This document shows, one piece after another, positions 18,886-27,909 of a DNA stretch of 64,000 nucleotides. The stretch's first letter is position 1, and every line of letters starts with the position of its first letter. The notes beneath the pieces are model-generated. The model made no database searches, was not told the DNA's origin, and saw only the letters and a list, made by a program, of their open reading frames with translations. The DNA is from Gammaproteobacteria bacterium HGW-Gammaproteobacteria-15 (GTDB lineage Bacteria > Pseudomonadota > Gammaproteobacteria > Enterobacterales > Alteromonadaceae). Location: assembly GCA_002840125.1 (NCBI GenBank), contig PGZF01000001.1, forward strand, positions 1,059,237-1,123,236. Reading direction: 5' to 3'. A program made the translations under genes and the position numbers.

Positions 18886-19293
18886 ATGCCGATTATTGTC
18901 GCTTTTATTGCCGGGTTGCTGATGTCAGCCGGTATTGCTTATTCACAAATGATAGACCCAAACAAAGTACTGGGCTTTTTAACGCTTAATGCTAACTGGG
19001 ACCCAAGTTTAATCCTGGTAATGGCCGCAGCACTGGCCGTGTATAGCAGCGGTTATTGGCTGGTGATCGGCAAAGGCAAACCTGTGCTTGCCCAAAGCTT
19101 CAGCTTGCCAAACAAGCAGGGCCTGGATAAACCGCTGATAATCGGTGCCTTAGTGTTTGGCGCCGGCTGGGGTTTGGTGGGTTATTGCCCTGGCCCGGCA
19201 CTGGCCGCTGTCAGCTCGGGTAGCCATGGCACATTGGCCTTTATTGCTGCTATGGTCGCAGGCTGGTATATCAGCCTGAAACTGGGTAAATAA
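18886..19293 (+). CDS. YeeE/YedE family sulfur transporter, second half
   Basis: A 135-residue partner of the preceding gene with membrane helices and the matching signature [17 protein letters not shown] (about 93-109). The ATG at 18886 is chosen because AAGGAG sits just upstream; a longer reading would overlap the previous gene. Together with its partner it probably forms one sulfur uptake or export channel. Confidence 0.87.
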   Translation: MPIIVAFIAGLLMSAGIAYSQMIDPNKVLGFLTLNANWDPSLILVMAAALAVYSSGYWLVIGKGKPVLAQSFSLPNKQGLDKPLIIGALVFGAGWGLVGYCPGPALAAVSSGSHGTLAFIAAMVAGWYISLKLGK

Positions 19294-19400
19294 CAGGAAT
19301 TTGTGCCAGATCAACACCAGTGCACAGCAACAGTCGCAGCTGGCAAAAGGCTATGTTATGCTCATTGCTATTATTATATTCTGGCAGGACTTGCGACCTT

Positions 19401-20615
19401 ATGGCTGGTTTTACCTCTCTTTACCTGTTTATTGAACGCACTTTCTTTGGCACTTTAAGCCGTAAAATTGTTGGTAATGTCAGCTTTTTAGCGCTGTTTT
19501 TTCTGCTGGCGTTGTATCTGGCCTATCCGGCGTCCGGGGCAGACAGCCGCTGGTGGTTATTGCTGGTGCTTGGCGTAACAGCCTTTGTATTTACTATCGG
19601 CTATATGCACTACCTGATTGTACGACCGGTGAAAGCTCTGGTGTCAGCCCTGCACGACACCAACCGCAAAGGTACCGACCTTAACCACCGCCTGCCTGCT
19701 TTTACTTATGACGAATTTCGCACCCTGTCGGAAGAATATAACCAGTTTGTCAGCCAATTAGGCGTGTTGCTGGGCGATATTCACCAGCAGGCCGGCGAAA
19801 CCCATCTGGTAAATGAGCAGGTGTCCGGTGCAGTAAAAAGTACCCGCAGCCATCTGCAGGATACCGAAAAGCGTAGTGGTCAAATTCGCCGTGAAAGTGA
19901 TGAAGTACTGCAGTACCTATCCGATATAGTGCAGCATGGCGATCAGGTAGGTCAGGTTTCCGGTGTCGCCGTAGATAAAGCCAGAGTTGCCAGCAACCAG
20001 ATGCAGCAGCTTACCGGCCAGTTATCAGGCATTGTTAAACTGCTAAACAGCTTTGGTAGCACAATTAACGGCTTGCACAAAAACTCTGAAAATGTGCGGC
20101 AAATTTTGGTGATGGTAGAAAACTTTTCCGATCAAACTAACCTGCTGGCGCTCAATGCCGCAATAGAAGCTGCCCGCGCCGGTGATGCCGGCCGCGGTTT
20201 TGCTGTGGTAGCTGATGAAGTTCGTACGCTGGCTGCGAAAGTAAATGACGCCACCAAGCAAATTTCCGGCTTTTTAAATGAAATGGAACAACTGGTTGGC
20301 GAAACCCGCACTGAATCGCAAAGCCTTAACCAGCAGGCACAGCAAGCGCAACAGCAAATTGACAGCACCAGCGCTGAATTCAGCCAGTTACAACAAGAGC
20401 TGCAGCAAGCCAAAAGCGGTATTCAGAATATTAACAACACCGTACTGGAACTGGAGCAACGCTACCAGCAAACCCATCAGCATTTATCCGCTATTGAACA
20501 AGTAACCGGTGATGCCTACAACCAAATGGCTTCTATTGATCAGGCAGCTAAAGATCTGTTGTCCGGCACTGCCCGTACTCAGCAGCAACTGGCGCGTTTT
20601 GCCCGCAACCAATAG
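19401..20615 (+). CDS. methyl-accepting chemotaxis protein without periplasmic sensor domain
   Basis: Chemoreceptor of about 404 residues. Two membrane helices (about 23-40 and 48-70) are joined by only a few periplasmic residues (SGADSR), then a HAMP-like segment (about 70-125) and a long coiled-coil signalling domain. The hairpin tip contains [21 protein letters not shown] and [10 protein letters not shown], the CheA/CheW contact region. It cannot bind ligands in a periplasmic domain and may sense membrane state, redox or an intracellular signal. The start is uncertain: ATGs at 19320 and 19353 are in frame; 19401 gives the most normal N-terminus. Confidence 0.88.
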   Translation: MAGFTSLYLFIERTFFGTLSRKIVGNVSFLALFFLLALYLAYPASGADSRWWLLLVLGVTAFVFTIGYMHYLIVRPVKALVSALHDTNRKGTDLNHRLPAFTYDEFRTLSEEYNQFVSQLGVLLGDIHQQAGETHLVNEQVSGAVKSTRSHLQDTEKRSGQIRRESDEVLQYLSDIVQHGDQVGQVSGVAVDKARVASNQMQQLTGQLSGIVKLLNSFGSTINGLHKNSENVRQILVMVENFSDQTNLLALNAAIEAARAGDAGRGFAVVADEVRTLAAKVNDATKQISGFLNEMEQLVGETRTESQSLNQQAQQAQQQIDSTSAEFSQLQQELQQAKSGIQNINNTVLELEQRYQQTHQHLSAIEQVTGDAYNQMASIDQAAKDLLSGTARTQQQLARFARNQ

Positions 20616-20765
20616 TAAAACACCGCTGGCGGTAACTATCGATAAAAAATGTTAAGCTGGCTATATTTACTTACAGTTGCTTACTTGCTGGTATTTATAG
20701 CTGCCGGTATATTCCCCTCTAACGCTATACTGCTCTGAGTTTATTGCTGCTGCCAAGGATCTTTC

Positions 20766-21842
20766 ATGTTTAAAAAGTTGTCGTTCTCTCCTGTTGTTAT
20801 TGCCGTAATCTTAAGCCTGGCTCTTATTTTCTGGCTATTTAGCGGCGACAATTACAGTGCTAAAGCAGATGCCCCTGCAGAACAACAGCTCCCTGTCGTT
20901 GAGTTGTCTCGAGTAGAGGCCCGCTGGTCAGATGCCGAACCTTATCAGGCAAAACAAATTGCCCAGGGGCAGGTATTGCCCTGGCGCACAGTAAGTATTA
21001 AATCGCAACAGGCTGGCACAGTTGAAGCTTTACTGAAACAGCAAGGCGACACAGTTAAACAAGGTGACAAACTGCTACGCTTGTCAGACGAAAGCCGTAC
21101 CGCCTTACTGGCACAGGCGCAGGCCAATCTGAAGTTGCGCAAAAGCGAGTTAGAAAGCGCCCGCACACTGGGAAAATCAAAGTTTTTATCGGCCACTGAG
21201 CTAACCAGGCTGGAAAGCGAAATGGCTAGAGCAGAAGCTGAACTGCAAACTGCCCGGCTTGCTGTAATACAGACTGAGCCGGTAGCGCCGTTTAATGGTG
21301 TGGTAGATCGCCGCCATATTGAAGTGGGTGATTTAATTCAAACCGGCACCGAGCTGATGCAACTGGTACAAATTGACCAGCTTAAAGTTACAGCGCAAAT
21401 TCCGCAGCAACATGTTTCAGCATTGAAGCTGGGCCAAAACGTTACTTTACGTTTACTTGAAGGCCGTGAGCTAAACGGCGAGCTTAGCTTTATCAGCTAC
21501 GCTGCCGACACCGCCACCCGCAGTTTTTATATTGAAGTCACTGTAGCCAACCCCGACCTACTGCGTATTGCCGGTGGCAGCGCCACGGTTGAAGTACAAT
21601 TGGCGCCAGTGCAGGCGCACCGGATATCTCCCGCCCTGCTAAGCCTGGATACCAGTGGCCATCTTGGTGTGTCAGTTGTTGATGAACAGCAACAGGTGGT
21701 GTTTTATCCGGTGGCGATATTAAGTGCTGATAACGACGGAGCCTGGGTTAGTGGCCTGCCACAACGGGCGCAAATTATTACGCAGGGTGCCGGCTTTGTC
21801 CGCACTGGTGATAAGGTTCTGGTTGCCGGAGCCAAGCCATGA
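20766..21842 (+). CDS. RND efflux periplasmic adaptor (membrane fusion protein)
   Basis: A 358-residue HlyD/AcrA-like adaptor with an N-terminal membrane anchor (about 8-26), a lipoyl-like half motif (SIKSQQAGTVEALLKQQGDTVKQGD), a short alpha-helical hairpin (about 105-165), the second lipoyl half (PVAPFNGVVDRRHIEVGDLIQTG) and beta-barrel domain. It should bridge the permease to an outer-membrane channel. The stop overlaps the permease start by four bases (ATGA), indicating coupled translation. AAGGA supports the start. Confidence 0.93.
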   Translation: MFKKLSFSPVVIAVILSLALIFWLFSGDNYSAKADAPAEQQLPVVELSRVEARWSDAEPYQAKQIAQGQVLPWRTVSIKSQQAGTVEALLKQQGDTVKQGDKLLRLSDESRTALLAQAQANLKLRKSELESARTLGKSKFLSATELTRLESEMARAEAELQTARLAVIQTEPVAPFNGVVDRRHIEVGDLIQTGTELMQLVQIDQLKVTAQIPQQHVSALKLGQNVTLRLLEGRELNGELSFISYAADTATRSFYIEVTVANPDLLRIAGGSATVEVQLAPVQAHRISPALLSLDTSGHLGVSVVDEQQQVVFYPVAILSADNDGAWVSGLPQRAQIITQGAGFVRTGDKVLVAGAKP

Positions 21843-24800
21843 ATAGCATTATTCAGGCAGCAATTCAGCGCAGCCGCGCCAGCTTAATGTTACTGCTGTT
21901 CTTGTTTATTGCCGGTATTACCGCTTATCAGTCCATTCCCAAAGAAGCCAACCCGGACGTTGCGATCCCGATGATGTACGTGTCGATGTCGCTTGACGGC
22001 ATCAGCCCGGAAGATGGTGAACGCCTGCTGGTGCGGCCGATGGAGCATGAACTGCGCTCATTAGAAGGCATTAAAAAAATGACCTCTACCTCCAGTGAGG
22101 GCCATGCCTCGGTAATGCTGGAGTTTGATGCCGGTTTTGATGCCGACAAAGCACTGGCTGATGTGCGGGTTAAAGTGGATGCCGCCCGGGCTAAACTACC
22201 AAGCGAAGCTGACGAACCCACGGTAAATGAAATTAACGTTGGCTTGTTTCCGGTATTGTCAGTGGGCTTATCCGGCCCGATATCAGAAAACCAGCTGGTA
22301 TTTATCGCCCGCCAGTTACAGGAAAATATAGAGGCTATTCCTGAGGTGCTGGAAGTAGATATTGGCGGTGACCGCGAAGACTTACTGGAAATAGTGGTAG
22401 ACCCCCAGGTGCTGGAAGGCTACGGTCTGGATTATCAGCAGCTGTTCACACTGGTTTCAAACAATAACCGCCTGGTTGCTGCCGGTAGCTTAGACACCGG
22501 TGCCGGCCGTATGGCGATGAAAGTGCCGGGCGTTATTGAAAACTTAGACGATGTATTGTCGATGCCAATTAAGGTCGACGGCGATACCGTGATCACTTTT
22601 GGCGATGTAGCTACCATTAGCCGCAGTTTTAAAGATCCACTCGGTTTTGCACGTATTAATGGCCAGCCGGCCGTAGTACTGGAAGTGAAAAAACGTAGCG
22701 GCGCGAATATTATTTCCACCATAGAACAGACCAAAGTACTGATTGAACAAGCCAGTGCCGCCTTTCCTGAAGGTATGCAGATTAACTACATTATGGATCA
22801 GTCTACTGAAGTGAAAAACATGCTGTCAGATCTGCTGAACAACGTGTTAACTGCTGTGGTGCTGGTGCTGATCCTGATTGTAGCCACCATGGGTGTACGC
22901 TCGGCAGTATTGGTGGGTATTACTATTCCGGGTGCGTTTTTTGCCGGTATTTTACTGATTTACGCACTGGGCTATACCATGAATATTATCGTGCTGTTTG
23001 CACTGATTTTAGTCGCCGGTATGTTGGTAGACGGCGCTATTGTGGTAAGCGAACTGGCCGATCGCAATCTGGCCGAAGGGCAAAAACCGAAACAAGCCTG
23101 GGCCAATGCCGCCGGACGCATGGCATGGCCTATTATCGCCTCCACCGCGACCACTGTTGTAGTATTTATGCCGCTGCTGTTCTGGCCGGGTGTGGTGGGC
23201 CAATTTATGAAATACCTACCAGCAACCGTTATTTTGTGTTTGCTGGCATCGTTATTTATGGCGCTTATTTTCTTACCGGTAATGGGCGGGCTGAGCAAAG
23301 CGCAGCCCCCGGCACACGAGGTAGCACAAAGCCGGGCAGGTAAAGCGTATCGCGGCCTGCTGGCACGCTTGTTACGCCGCCCGGGCCTTACCTTTGCCGG
23401 TATGCTTGGCGCTATGGTGCTGATCTTTTTCGCCTACGGTAAATATAACCATGGCATGGAATTTTTCCCGTCGGTAGAGCCGGAATCAGCCCAGGTATGG
23501 GTGCGCGCCCGTGGTGATATGTCTATTTATGAAAAAGATATTTTGCTGCAAAAGGTAGAACAGCGCCTGCTAGGGTTATCCGAAGTAAAAGCACTCTATG
23601 CCCGCTCGCTGGCCAGCAGTAGCGGCGAACTGGCACCTGATGTGGTAGGCACCTTGCAGTTTCAGTTTATTGACTGGTTCGAGCGGCGCCGCGCGGCAGA
23701 TATTCTTAACGAAATGCGCGAGCTGACCAAAGATATCCCCGGCATTATTCTGGAATTTCGTCAGCAGCAGGAAGGCCCGGCCGCAGGTAAACCGATAGAG
23801 CTGCAGGTAAGCGCAATGGAAGCCGAAGCGACTGAACAGGCAGTAACACAAATTATCAGCCAAATGCAGCAAATGGGTGGCTTTGTTGATATTGAAGATG
23901 ACAGAAGCTTACCTGGTATAGAGTGGCGTATAGTGGTAGATCGCGCCGCCGCTGCCCGTTTTGGTGCCGATGTGCTAACGGTAGGTAATGCCGTACAGAT
24001 GATCAGTAATGGCTTGTTGCTGGCCAAGTTTCGCCCGGAGTATGCCAGCGACGAAGTGGATATTCGGGTGCGTTTTCCGGAAAACTGGCGTTCTTTAGAC
24101 CAACTGGGCCGGTTAACCATTCAGACTCAACGTGGCCAGGTGCCACTGAGCAACTTTGTTAAACTGGTGCCAGCCCCTAAAACCAGCATAATTAAGCGTA
24201 TTGACGGCAACCGGGCTGTAACGATAAAAAGTGATTTAGCGCCGGGAAGTCAGGTGGGCGAGCGCTTACAGGCGCTGCTGAAAAGCGATATCAAACTACC
24301 TGACACCGTGCATATAAAAACCGCCGGTGAAAGTGCGGATCAGCAAGAAGCCATGACCTTTCTGATGGGAGCTTTTGCTACCGCTATCTTCCTGATGCTA
24401 ATGATTTTACTGGTGCAATTTAATAGCTGGTACCAAAGCCTGCTGATTTTATCTGCCATTATCTTTTCCACCGCGGGTGTCTTGCTTGGCTTGCTGGTTA
24501 ACGGCCAGAGCTTTGGCATAGTGATGGTGGGCATGGGCATTATTGGCCTGGCAGGTATAGTGGTAAATAACAATATCGTTTTAATTGACACTTACAATCA
24601 GCAGCGTGACAGCGGCTTATCGGCCTTTGAGGCGGCACTGGAAACAGGTTGCCTGCGCTTACGGCCGGTGCTGTTAACGTCAATTACTACGGTACTGGGC
24701 TTAATGCCAATGGTACTGGCAGTAAATGTAAACCTGCTGGAGCCAAGCCTGGGTTTTGGCGCGCCATCTACCCAGTGGTGGACGCAATTGTCCAGTGCCA

Positions 24801-24958
24801 TCGCCGGTGGGTTAACCTTTGCCACCCTGCTAACCTTGTTTTTAACCCCATGCATGCTGGTGCTGGGTGAAAAACTACGGCCACGCAAAACCGAACAACA
24901 TGCAGAACCCATAAGTAGTAGTGACGATATCGCACTGTTACTTAAAAAACGTGCCTAA
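21839..24958 (+). CDS. RND efflux pump inner-membrane permease
   Basis: A 1039-residue proton-driven exporter with the twelve-helix, duplicated RND plan: helix 1 at about 12-30, large porter loops (about 35-330 and 550-860), helix bundles (about 335-490 and 865-1010). Helix 4 reads GMLVDGAIVVSE; AcrB has two adjacent Asp here, so only one is kept, as in some MexK/VexF-like subgroups. Substrates (drugs, dyes, bile-like compounds) cannot be told from sequence. No outer-membrane factor gene is adjacent, so TolC encoded elsewhere is presumably used. Confidence 0.92.
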   Translation: MNSIIQAAIQRSRASLMLLLFLFIAGITAYQSIPKEANPDVAIPMMYVSMSLDGISPEDGERLLVRPMEHELRSLEGIKKMTSTSSEGHASVMLEFDAGFDADKALADVRVKVDAARAKLPSEADEPTVNEINVGLFPVLSVGLSGPISENQLVFIARQLQENIEAIPEVLEVDIGGDREDLLEIVVDPQVLEGYGLDYQQLFTLVSNNNRLVAAGSLDTGAGRMAMKVPGVIENLDDVLSMPIKVDGDTVITFGDVATISRSFKDPLGFARINGQPAVVLEVKKRSGANIISTIEQTKVLIEQASAAFPEGMQINYIMDQSTEVKNMLSDLLNNVLTAVVLVLILIVATMGVRSAVLVGITIPGAFFAGILLIYALGYTMNIIVLFALILVAGMLVDGAIVVSELADRNLAEGQKPKQAWANAAGRMAWPIIASTATTVVVFMPLLFWPGVVGQFMKYLPATVILCLLASLFMALIFLPVMGGLSKAQPPAHEVAQSRAGKAYRGLLARLLRRPGLTFAGMLGAMVLIFFAYGKYNHGMEFFPSVEPESAQVWVRARGDMSIYEKDILLQKVEQRLLGLSEVKALYARSLASSSGELAPDVVGTLQFQFIDWFERRRAADILNEMRELTKDIPGIILEFRQQQEGPAAGKPIELQVSAMEAEATEQAVTQIISQMQQMGGFVDIEDDRSLPGIEWRIVVDRAAAARFGADVLTVGNAVQMISNGLLLAKFRPEYASDEVDIRVRFPENWRSLDQLGRLTIQTQRGQVPLSNFVKLVPAPKTSIIKRIDGNRAVTIKSDLAPGSQVGERLQALLKSDIKLPDTVHIKTAGESADQQEAMTFLMGAFATAIFLMLMILLVQFNSWYQSLLILSAIIFSTAGVLLGLLVNGQSFGIVMVGMGIIGLAGIVVNNNIVLIDTYNQQRDSGLSAFEAALETGCLRLRPVLLTSITTVLGLMPMVLAVNVNLLEPSLGFGAPSTQWWTQLSSAIAGGLTFATLLTLFLTPCMLVLGEKLRPRKTEQHAEPISSSDDIALLLKKRA

Positions 24959-25089
24959 GCTTATCGCAGCTGTGCTGGTGCTGCCTGGCACGCCGGCACA
25001 GCAGTTTCTCCAGCTATATCAGCTGTAAACTTGATTCCTTTCAAGCTATAGCATATTTTTATAGAACAGGACAAATAGGACAGCTTTTA

Positions 25090-25524
25090 ATGTCAGCGAT
25101 GACTGAAACAAGTAAGCCTCTGGTACTATGCGTGGATGATGAATCCAACATCCTAAAAGCACTACAGCGATTGTTTATACACCAAGGTGTTCAACTACTA
25201 TTGGCTGACAGCGGGGCTAAAGCACTCGAATTGATGCAGCAACACCGGGTTAATCTGATCATTAGCGACATGCGAATGCCGGGTATGAGCGGCGCAGAGT
25301 TTTTGGCTCAGGCTGAGCAGTTACAGCCTGACGCCTATCGTATTCTGATGTCTGGCTATTCTGACGTAGCTTCAACGGCGTCAGCTAAAAACCTTGGCAA
25401 GATTCATCATTATATCCAAAAACCCTGGGATAACCAGCAGCTGTTAGCTGCCGTGGCAGATGGGTTGGCGCAGTGTTCGTCCGGGACGCCAAAGCAAGCT
25501 ACTTACAGTGAAAATCGGGAGTAA
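25090..25524 (+). CDS. response regulator, stand-alone receiver domain
   Basis: A 144-residue receiver with the acidic pair CVDDE (about 15-19), phospho-acceptor Asp in IISDMRMPGMSG (about 61), conserved Ser/Thr in LMSGYSD and Lys in IQKPWD. The style (RILMSGYSD, IHHYIQKPWDNQQLL) matches the receivers of RpfG/HD-GYP-like regulators, but no output domain follows. Its stop is three bases from the end of the convergent histidine kinase gene, suggesting a common signalling island. Confidence 0.9.
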   Translation: MSAMTETSKPLVLCVDDESNILKALQRLFIHQGVQLLLADSGAKALELMQQHRVNLIISDMRMPGMSGAEFLAQAEQLQPDAYRILMSGYSDVASTASAKNLGKIHHYIQKPWDNQQLLAAVADGLAQCSSGTPKQATYSENRE

Positions 25525-25526
25525 TA

Positions 25527-26849
25527 TTACTTTACGGCAGGCTGTTCTATAAAATGCTCGTGCTCATAATCCTCAGCGGTAAGAAAAGGTAAGCAAATGG
25601 TAAAACTGCTTCCTTCACCTTGTGTTGAAACAACTTTTATCTCACCTTTATGTTTTTGTACAATGCTATACGACAGAGACAATCCCAGACCAGTGCCTGT
25701 GCCCACCGGTTTTGTGGTGAAAAACGGCTCAAATATTTTTCCCAGGTTGTTTTTCGCAATGCCGGAGCCCGTGTCCCTGATGGCAATACTCAACGCCGAA
25801 TCTGTCGCTGATACGTCAATAAATATATCACCGTTCTCTTCAATAGACTGTGCAGCATTGACCAACAGATTCAGGAACACTTGATTTAACTGCATCGGTT
25901 GACAATAAAGTTTAGGCAGCCCTGGCTGATAATTACGATGTACTTCAGCTTTATACTTGATTTGGCTAGCTGCAATTTTCAATGTGTTTTCAAGGCCGTC
26001 AACAATATCAGCAAGCTGCCATTCACTGTTGTCAACATATGAGAATGATTTCAGACTTTTAACAATAGCTGCCACCCTTTCCAAACCTTCAATTGATTCA
26101 GAAATAAGCTCAGGTAAATCCGTACTGATAAACTCATACTGCTGACGCTGCAGCATATCCATCTCGAGCGCTTGATAGGTCGGATGATTAACCTTAAGCA
26201 TCAGCTCCTGATAAAACTGCATCAGCTCAAATAATTTAACACTATAATCCTGTAAACTTTGTAAGTTAGAGCTGACAAAGCCCACCGGATTATTAATTTC
26301 ATGCGCTACCCCCGCGGCCAGCTGGCCAATAGCAGCCATTTTCTCCGATTGCAGCAACTGATTCTGCGCAGCTTCAAGCTTTTTATTCAGCGCACTTAGC
26401 ACAACGTGCTCCTGCTCGAGTTGCTCTGACAACGTCTTTTGCGCTTGATAGTAACTGGCTAACTCAGTAACGTCCTGTACGACTAAACACACTGTTTTTA
26501 CGGCGCCGTTTTCAATGTCCAGAGGGAAAAATTCAATATTCTGATACATCAGCGTTTCTTCACCGGTAATAGGCCTGCTACTGCTAAAGTTAAAAACATG
26601 AGGCCTGTGCTCCCAATACGAGAAACTGGCATTATTCAACACGAACACACTGTTTATCTTTTTACGTAAATAGTTTTCGGCATCAGGATAAAAAGCTAAA
26701 ATATTGGGATTTTCAGAGGTGATGTCAGAGTGAGGCAAGCGGTCAGTAAAAAAATTATTCCAATAAACAATATCATACTTCGCATCAACCACACATATAC
26801 CAAGTGGTAAACGCGAAGCCAGCTTTTGTAGCAACACCTGATGGCTCAT
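25527..26849 (-). CDS. PAS-domain sensor histidine kinase (cytoplasmic)
   Basis: A 440-residue kinase without membrane segments. An N-terminal PAS domain (about 10-130, GICVVDAKYDIVYWNN) leads through a coiled coil to the phospho-acceptor box GQLAAGVAHEINNPVGFV (about 175-192) and a HATPase domain with NLLVNAAQSIEENG, RDTGSGIAK and GTGTGLGLSLSYSIV. It probably senses an intracellular signal or ligand. It is the third gene of the run receiver-CheC-kinase; its ATG is one base past the CheC stop, with GGAG inside the CheC end. Confidence 0.92.
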   Translation of the reverse strand: MSHQVLLQKLASRLPLGICVVDAKYDIVYWNNFFTDRLPHSDITSENPNILAFYPDAENYLRKKINSVFVLNNASFSYWEHRPHVFNFSSSRPITGEETLMYQNIEFFPLDIENGAVKTVCLVVQDVTELASYYQAQKTLSEQLEQEHVVLSALNKKLEAAQNQLLQSEKMAAIGQLAAGVAHEINNPVGFVSSNLQSLQDYSVKLFELMQFYQELMLKVNHPTYQALEMDMLQRQQYEFISTDLPELISESIEGLERVAAIVKSLKSFSYVDNSEWQLADIVDGLENTLKIAASQIKYKAEVHRNYQPGLPKLYCQPMQLNQVFLNLLVNAAQSIEENGDIFIDVSATDSALSIAIRDTGSGIAKNNLGKIFEPFFTTKPVGTGTGLGLSLSYSIVQKHKGEIKVVSTQGEGSSFTICLPFLTAEDYEHEHFIEQPAVK

Positions 26850-26851
26850 AG

Positions 26852-27427
26852 TTACTCCAACAATTGCTGTAGTGTAATCAACAATGTTTGAACTGATGAT
26901 TCTTCAAGACAGATCACTATTTTTGAATCAAAATGACTGGCTTCCACATTAAATTTCACCTCCATCATAAGGGTGCTCGCCCAACGATATTGCTCAATAT
27001 GTTGCATCGTCGGCGTATACATTGTTGGCATACTTAACTTGGCTTTTAATGAAAGTTGCTCAGCAAAGCCTGTTAAACAGGCTCCGGCCAGAATATTGGC
27101 CAGCTCCAGCAATAATTCATCCCGGCTGTCCTGATTTAACGGCAGATCGTAATCCATTAAACAGGCAATAGCATCGCTGCCCTCTTTCGACAATACCGCA
27201 ACCACCTCACCTTTTATGGTGCCGAGAAACGATTGGCGGGTGTACCATACAGAATCGTCGGTTAGCATAGACATAAACTGTTGCGGTGTGACATCACTTA
27301 TTTTGGGTATAGATAATGTTATCTTCGCCGCGATCAAACGCGCCAGGGCGTTGGCAGCTTGCCCCATTGAGATGTTCATCAGCTCTTGTAAGGCATCACG
27401 CTGTTCTTCAGTAAGCAGCGTGTTCAT
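26852..27427 (-). CDS. CheC-family phosphatase with two active-site motifs
   Basis: A 191-residue CheC-like protein that should dephosphorylate a phospho-receiver. The CheC signature D/S-x3-E-x2-N-x22-P appears at DALQELMN...P (about 11-41), and a second copy with Glu replacing the first residue at ELLLELAN...P (about 104-134). Both E/N pairs are intact, so both sites may act. The start codon overlaps the upstream receiver's stop by four bases (ATGA), so its target is likely that receiver. Confidence 0.85.
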   Translation of the reverse strand: MNTLLTEEQRDALQELMNISMGQAANALARLIAAKITLSIPKISDVTPQQFMSMLTDDSVWYTRQSFLGTIKGEVVAVLSKEGSDAIACLMDYDLPLNQDSRDELLLELANILAGACLTGFAEQLSLKAKLSMPTMYTPTMQHIEQYRWASTLMMEVKFNVEASHFDSKIVICLEESSVQTLLITLQQLLE

Positions 27428-27789
27428 ATCAACCCCAATTCAACAAGCGCTTGTTTTAGCTGTTCAGGTTGTAGCGGCTTTTGTAAGAAACGAAACGCGC
27501 CTAATGAGTCGACCAATCGCTTCGCTTCGGGTTGAATATCAGCGCTAATGACTATTACCACCGTTTTGGCATGATGCTCATGCAAGTACTTTAATACCCC
27601 AAATCCATCTAATTCGGGCATAGTTAAATCTAAAAATAACACCTCAGCTTTACCGCTGTTAACCGCCGCCAGCGCTTCTTTGCCATTACATGCTTCGGTA
27701 ATTTCAACGTCCCAGTCCACTGGCAAAGCCCGCCTTACCACTTTTCTCGACAGCAAGGAATCATCTGCAATAGTCACAGGAATAGGCAT
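27424..27789 (-). CDS. CheY-like response regulator
   Basis: A 121-residue single receiver with IADDSLLSRKVV, phospho-acceptor Asp in LFLDLTMPELDG (about 57), VIVISAD and the conserved Lys in FLQKPLQPEQL. It lacks an output domain and heads a three-gene operon with the CheC-type phosphatase and a histidine kinase, giving kinase, acceptor and phosphatase in one transcript. Not part of a flagellar chemotaxis operon. Confidence 0.9.
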   Translation of the reverse strand: MPIPVTIADDSLLSRKVVRRALPVDWDVEITEACNGKEALAAVNSGKAEVLFLDLTMPELDGFGVLKYLHEHHAKTVVIVISADIQPEAKRLVDSLGAFRFLQKPLQPEQLKQALVELGLI

Positions 27790-27909
27790 AGTATTCTCAT
27801 TTTGTTCAAGTCTGATTTGCTTAGCGTAGCCGGTATTCTGCAGCCGTCAACATCGAACGACAACTGCTCCTGCCGTTTTTCCCTGAGTCAGCAAAGACAG
27901 TTAATAACG

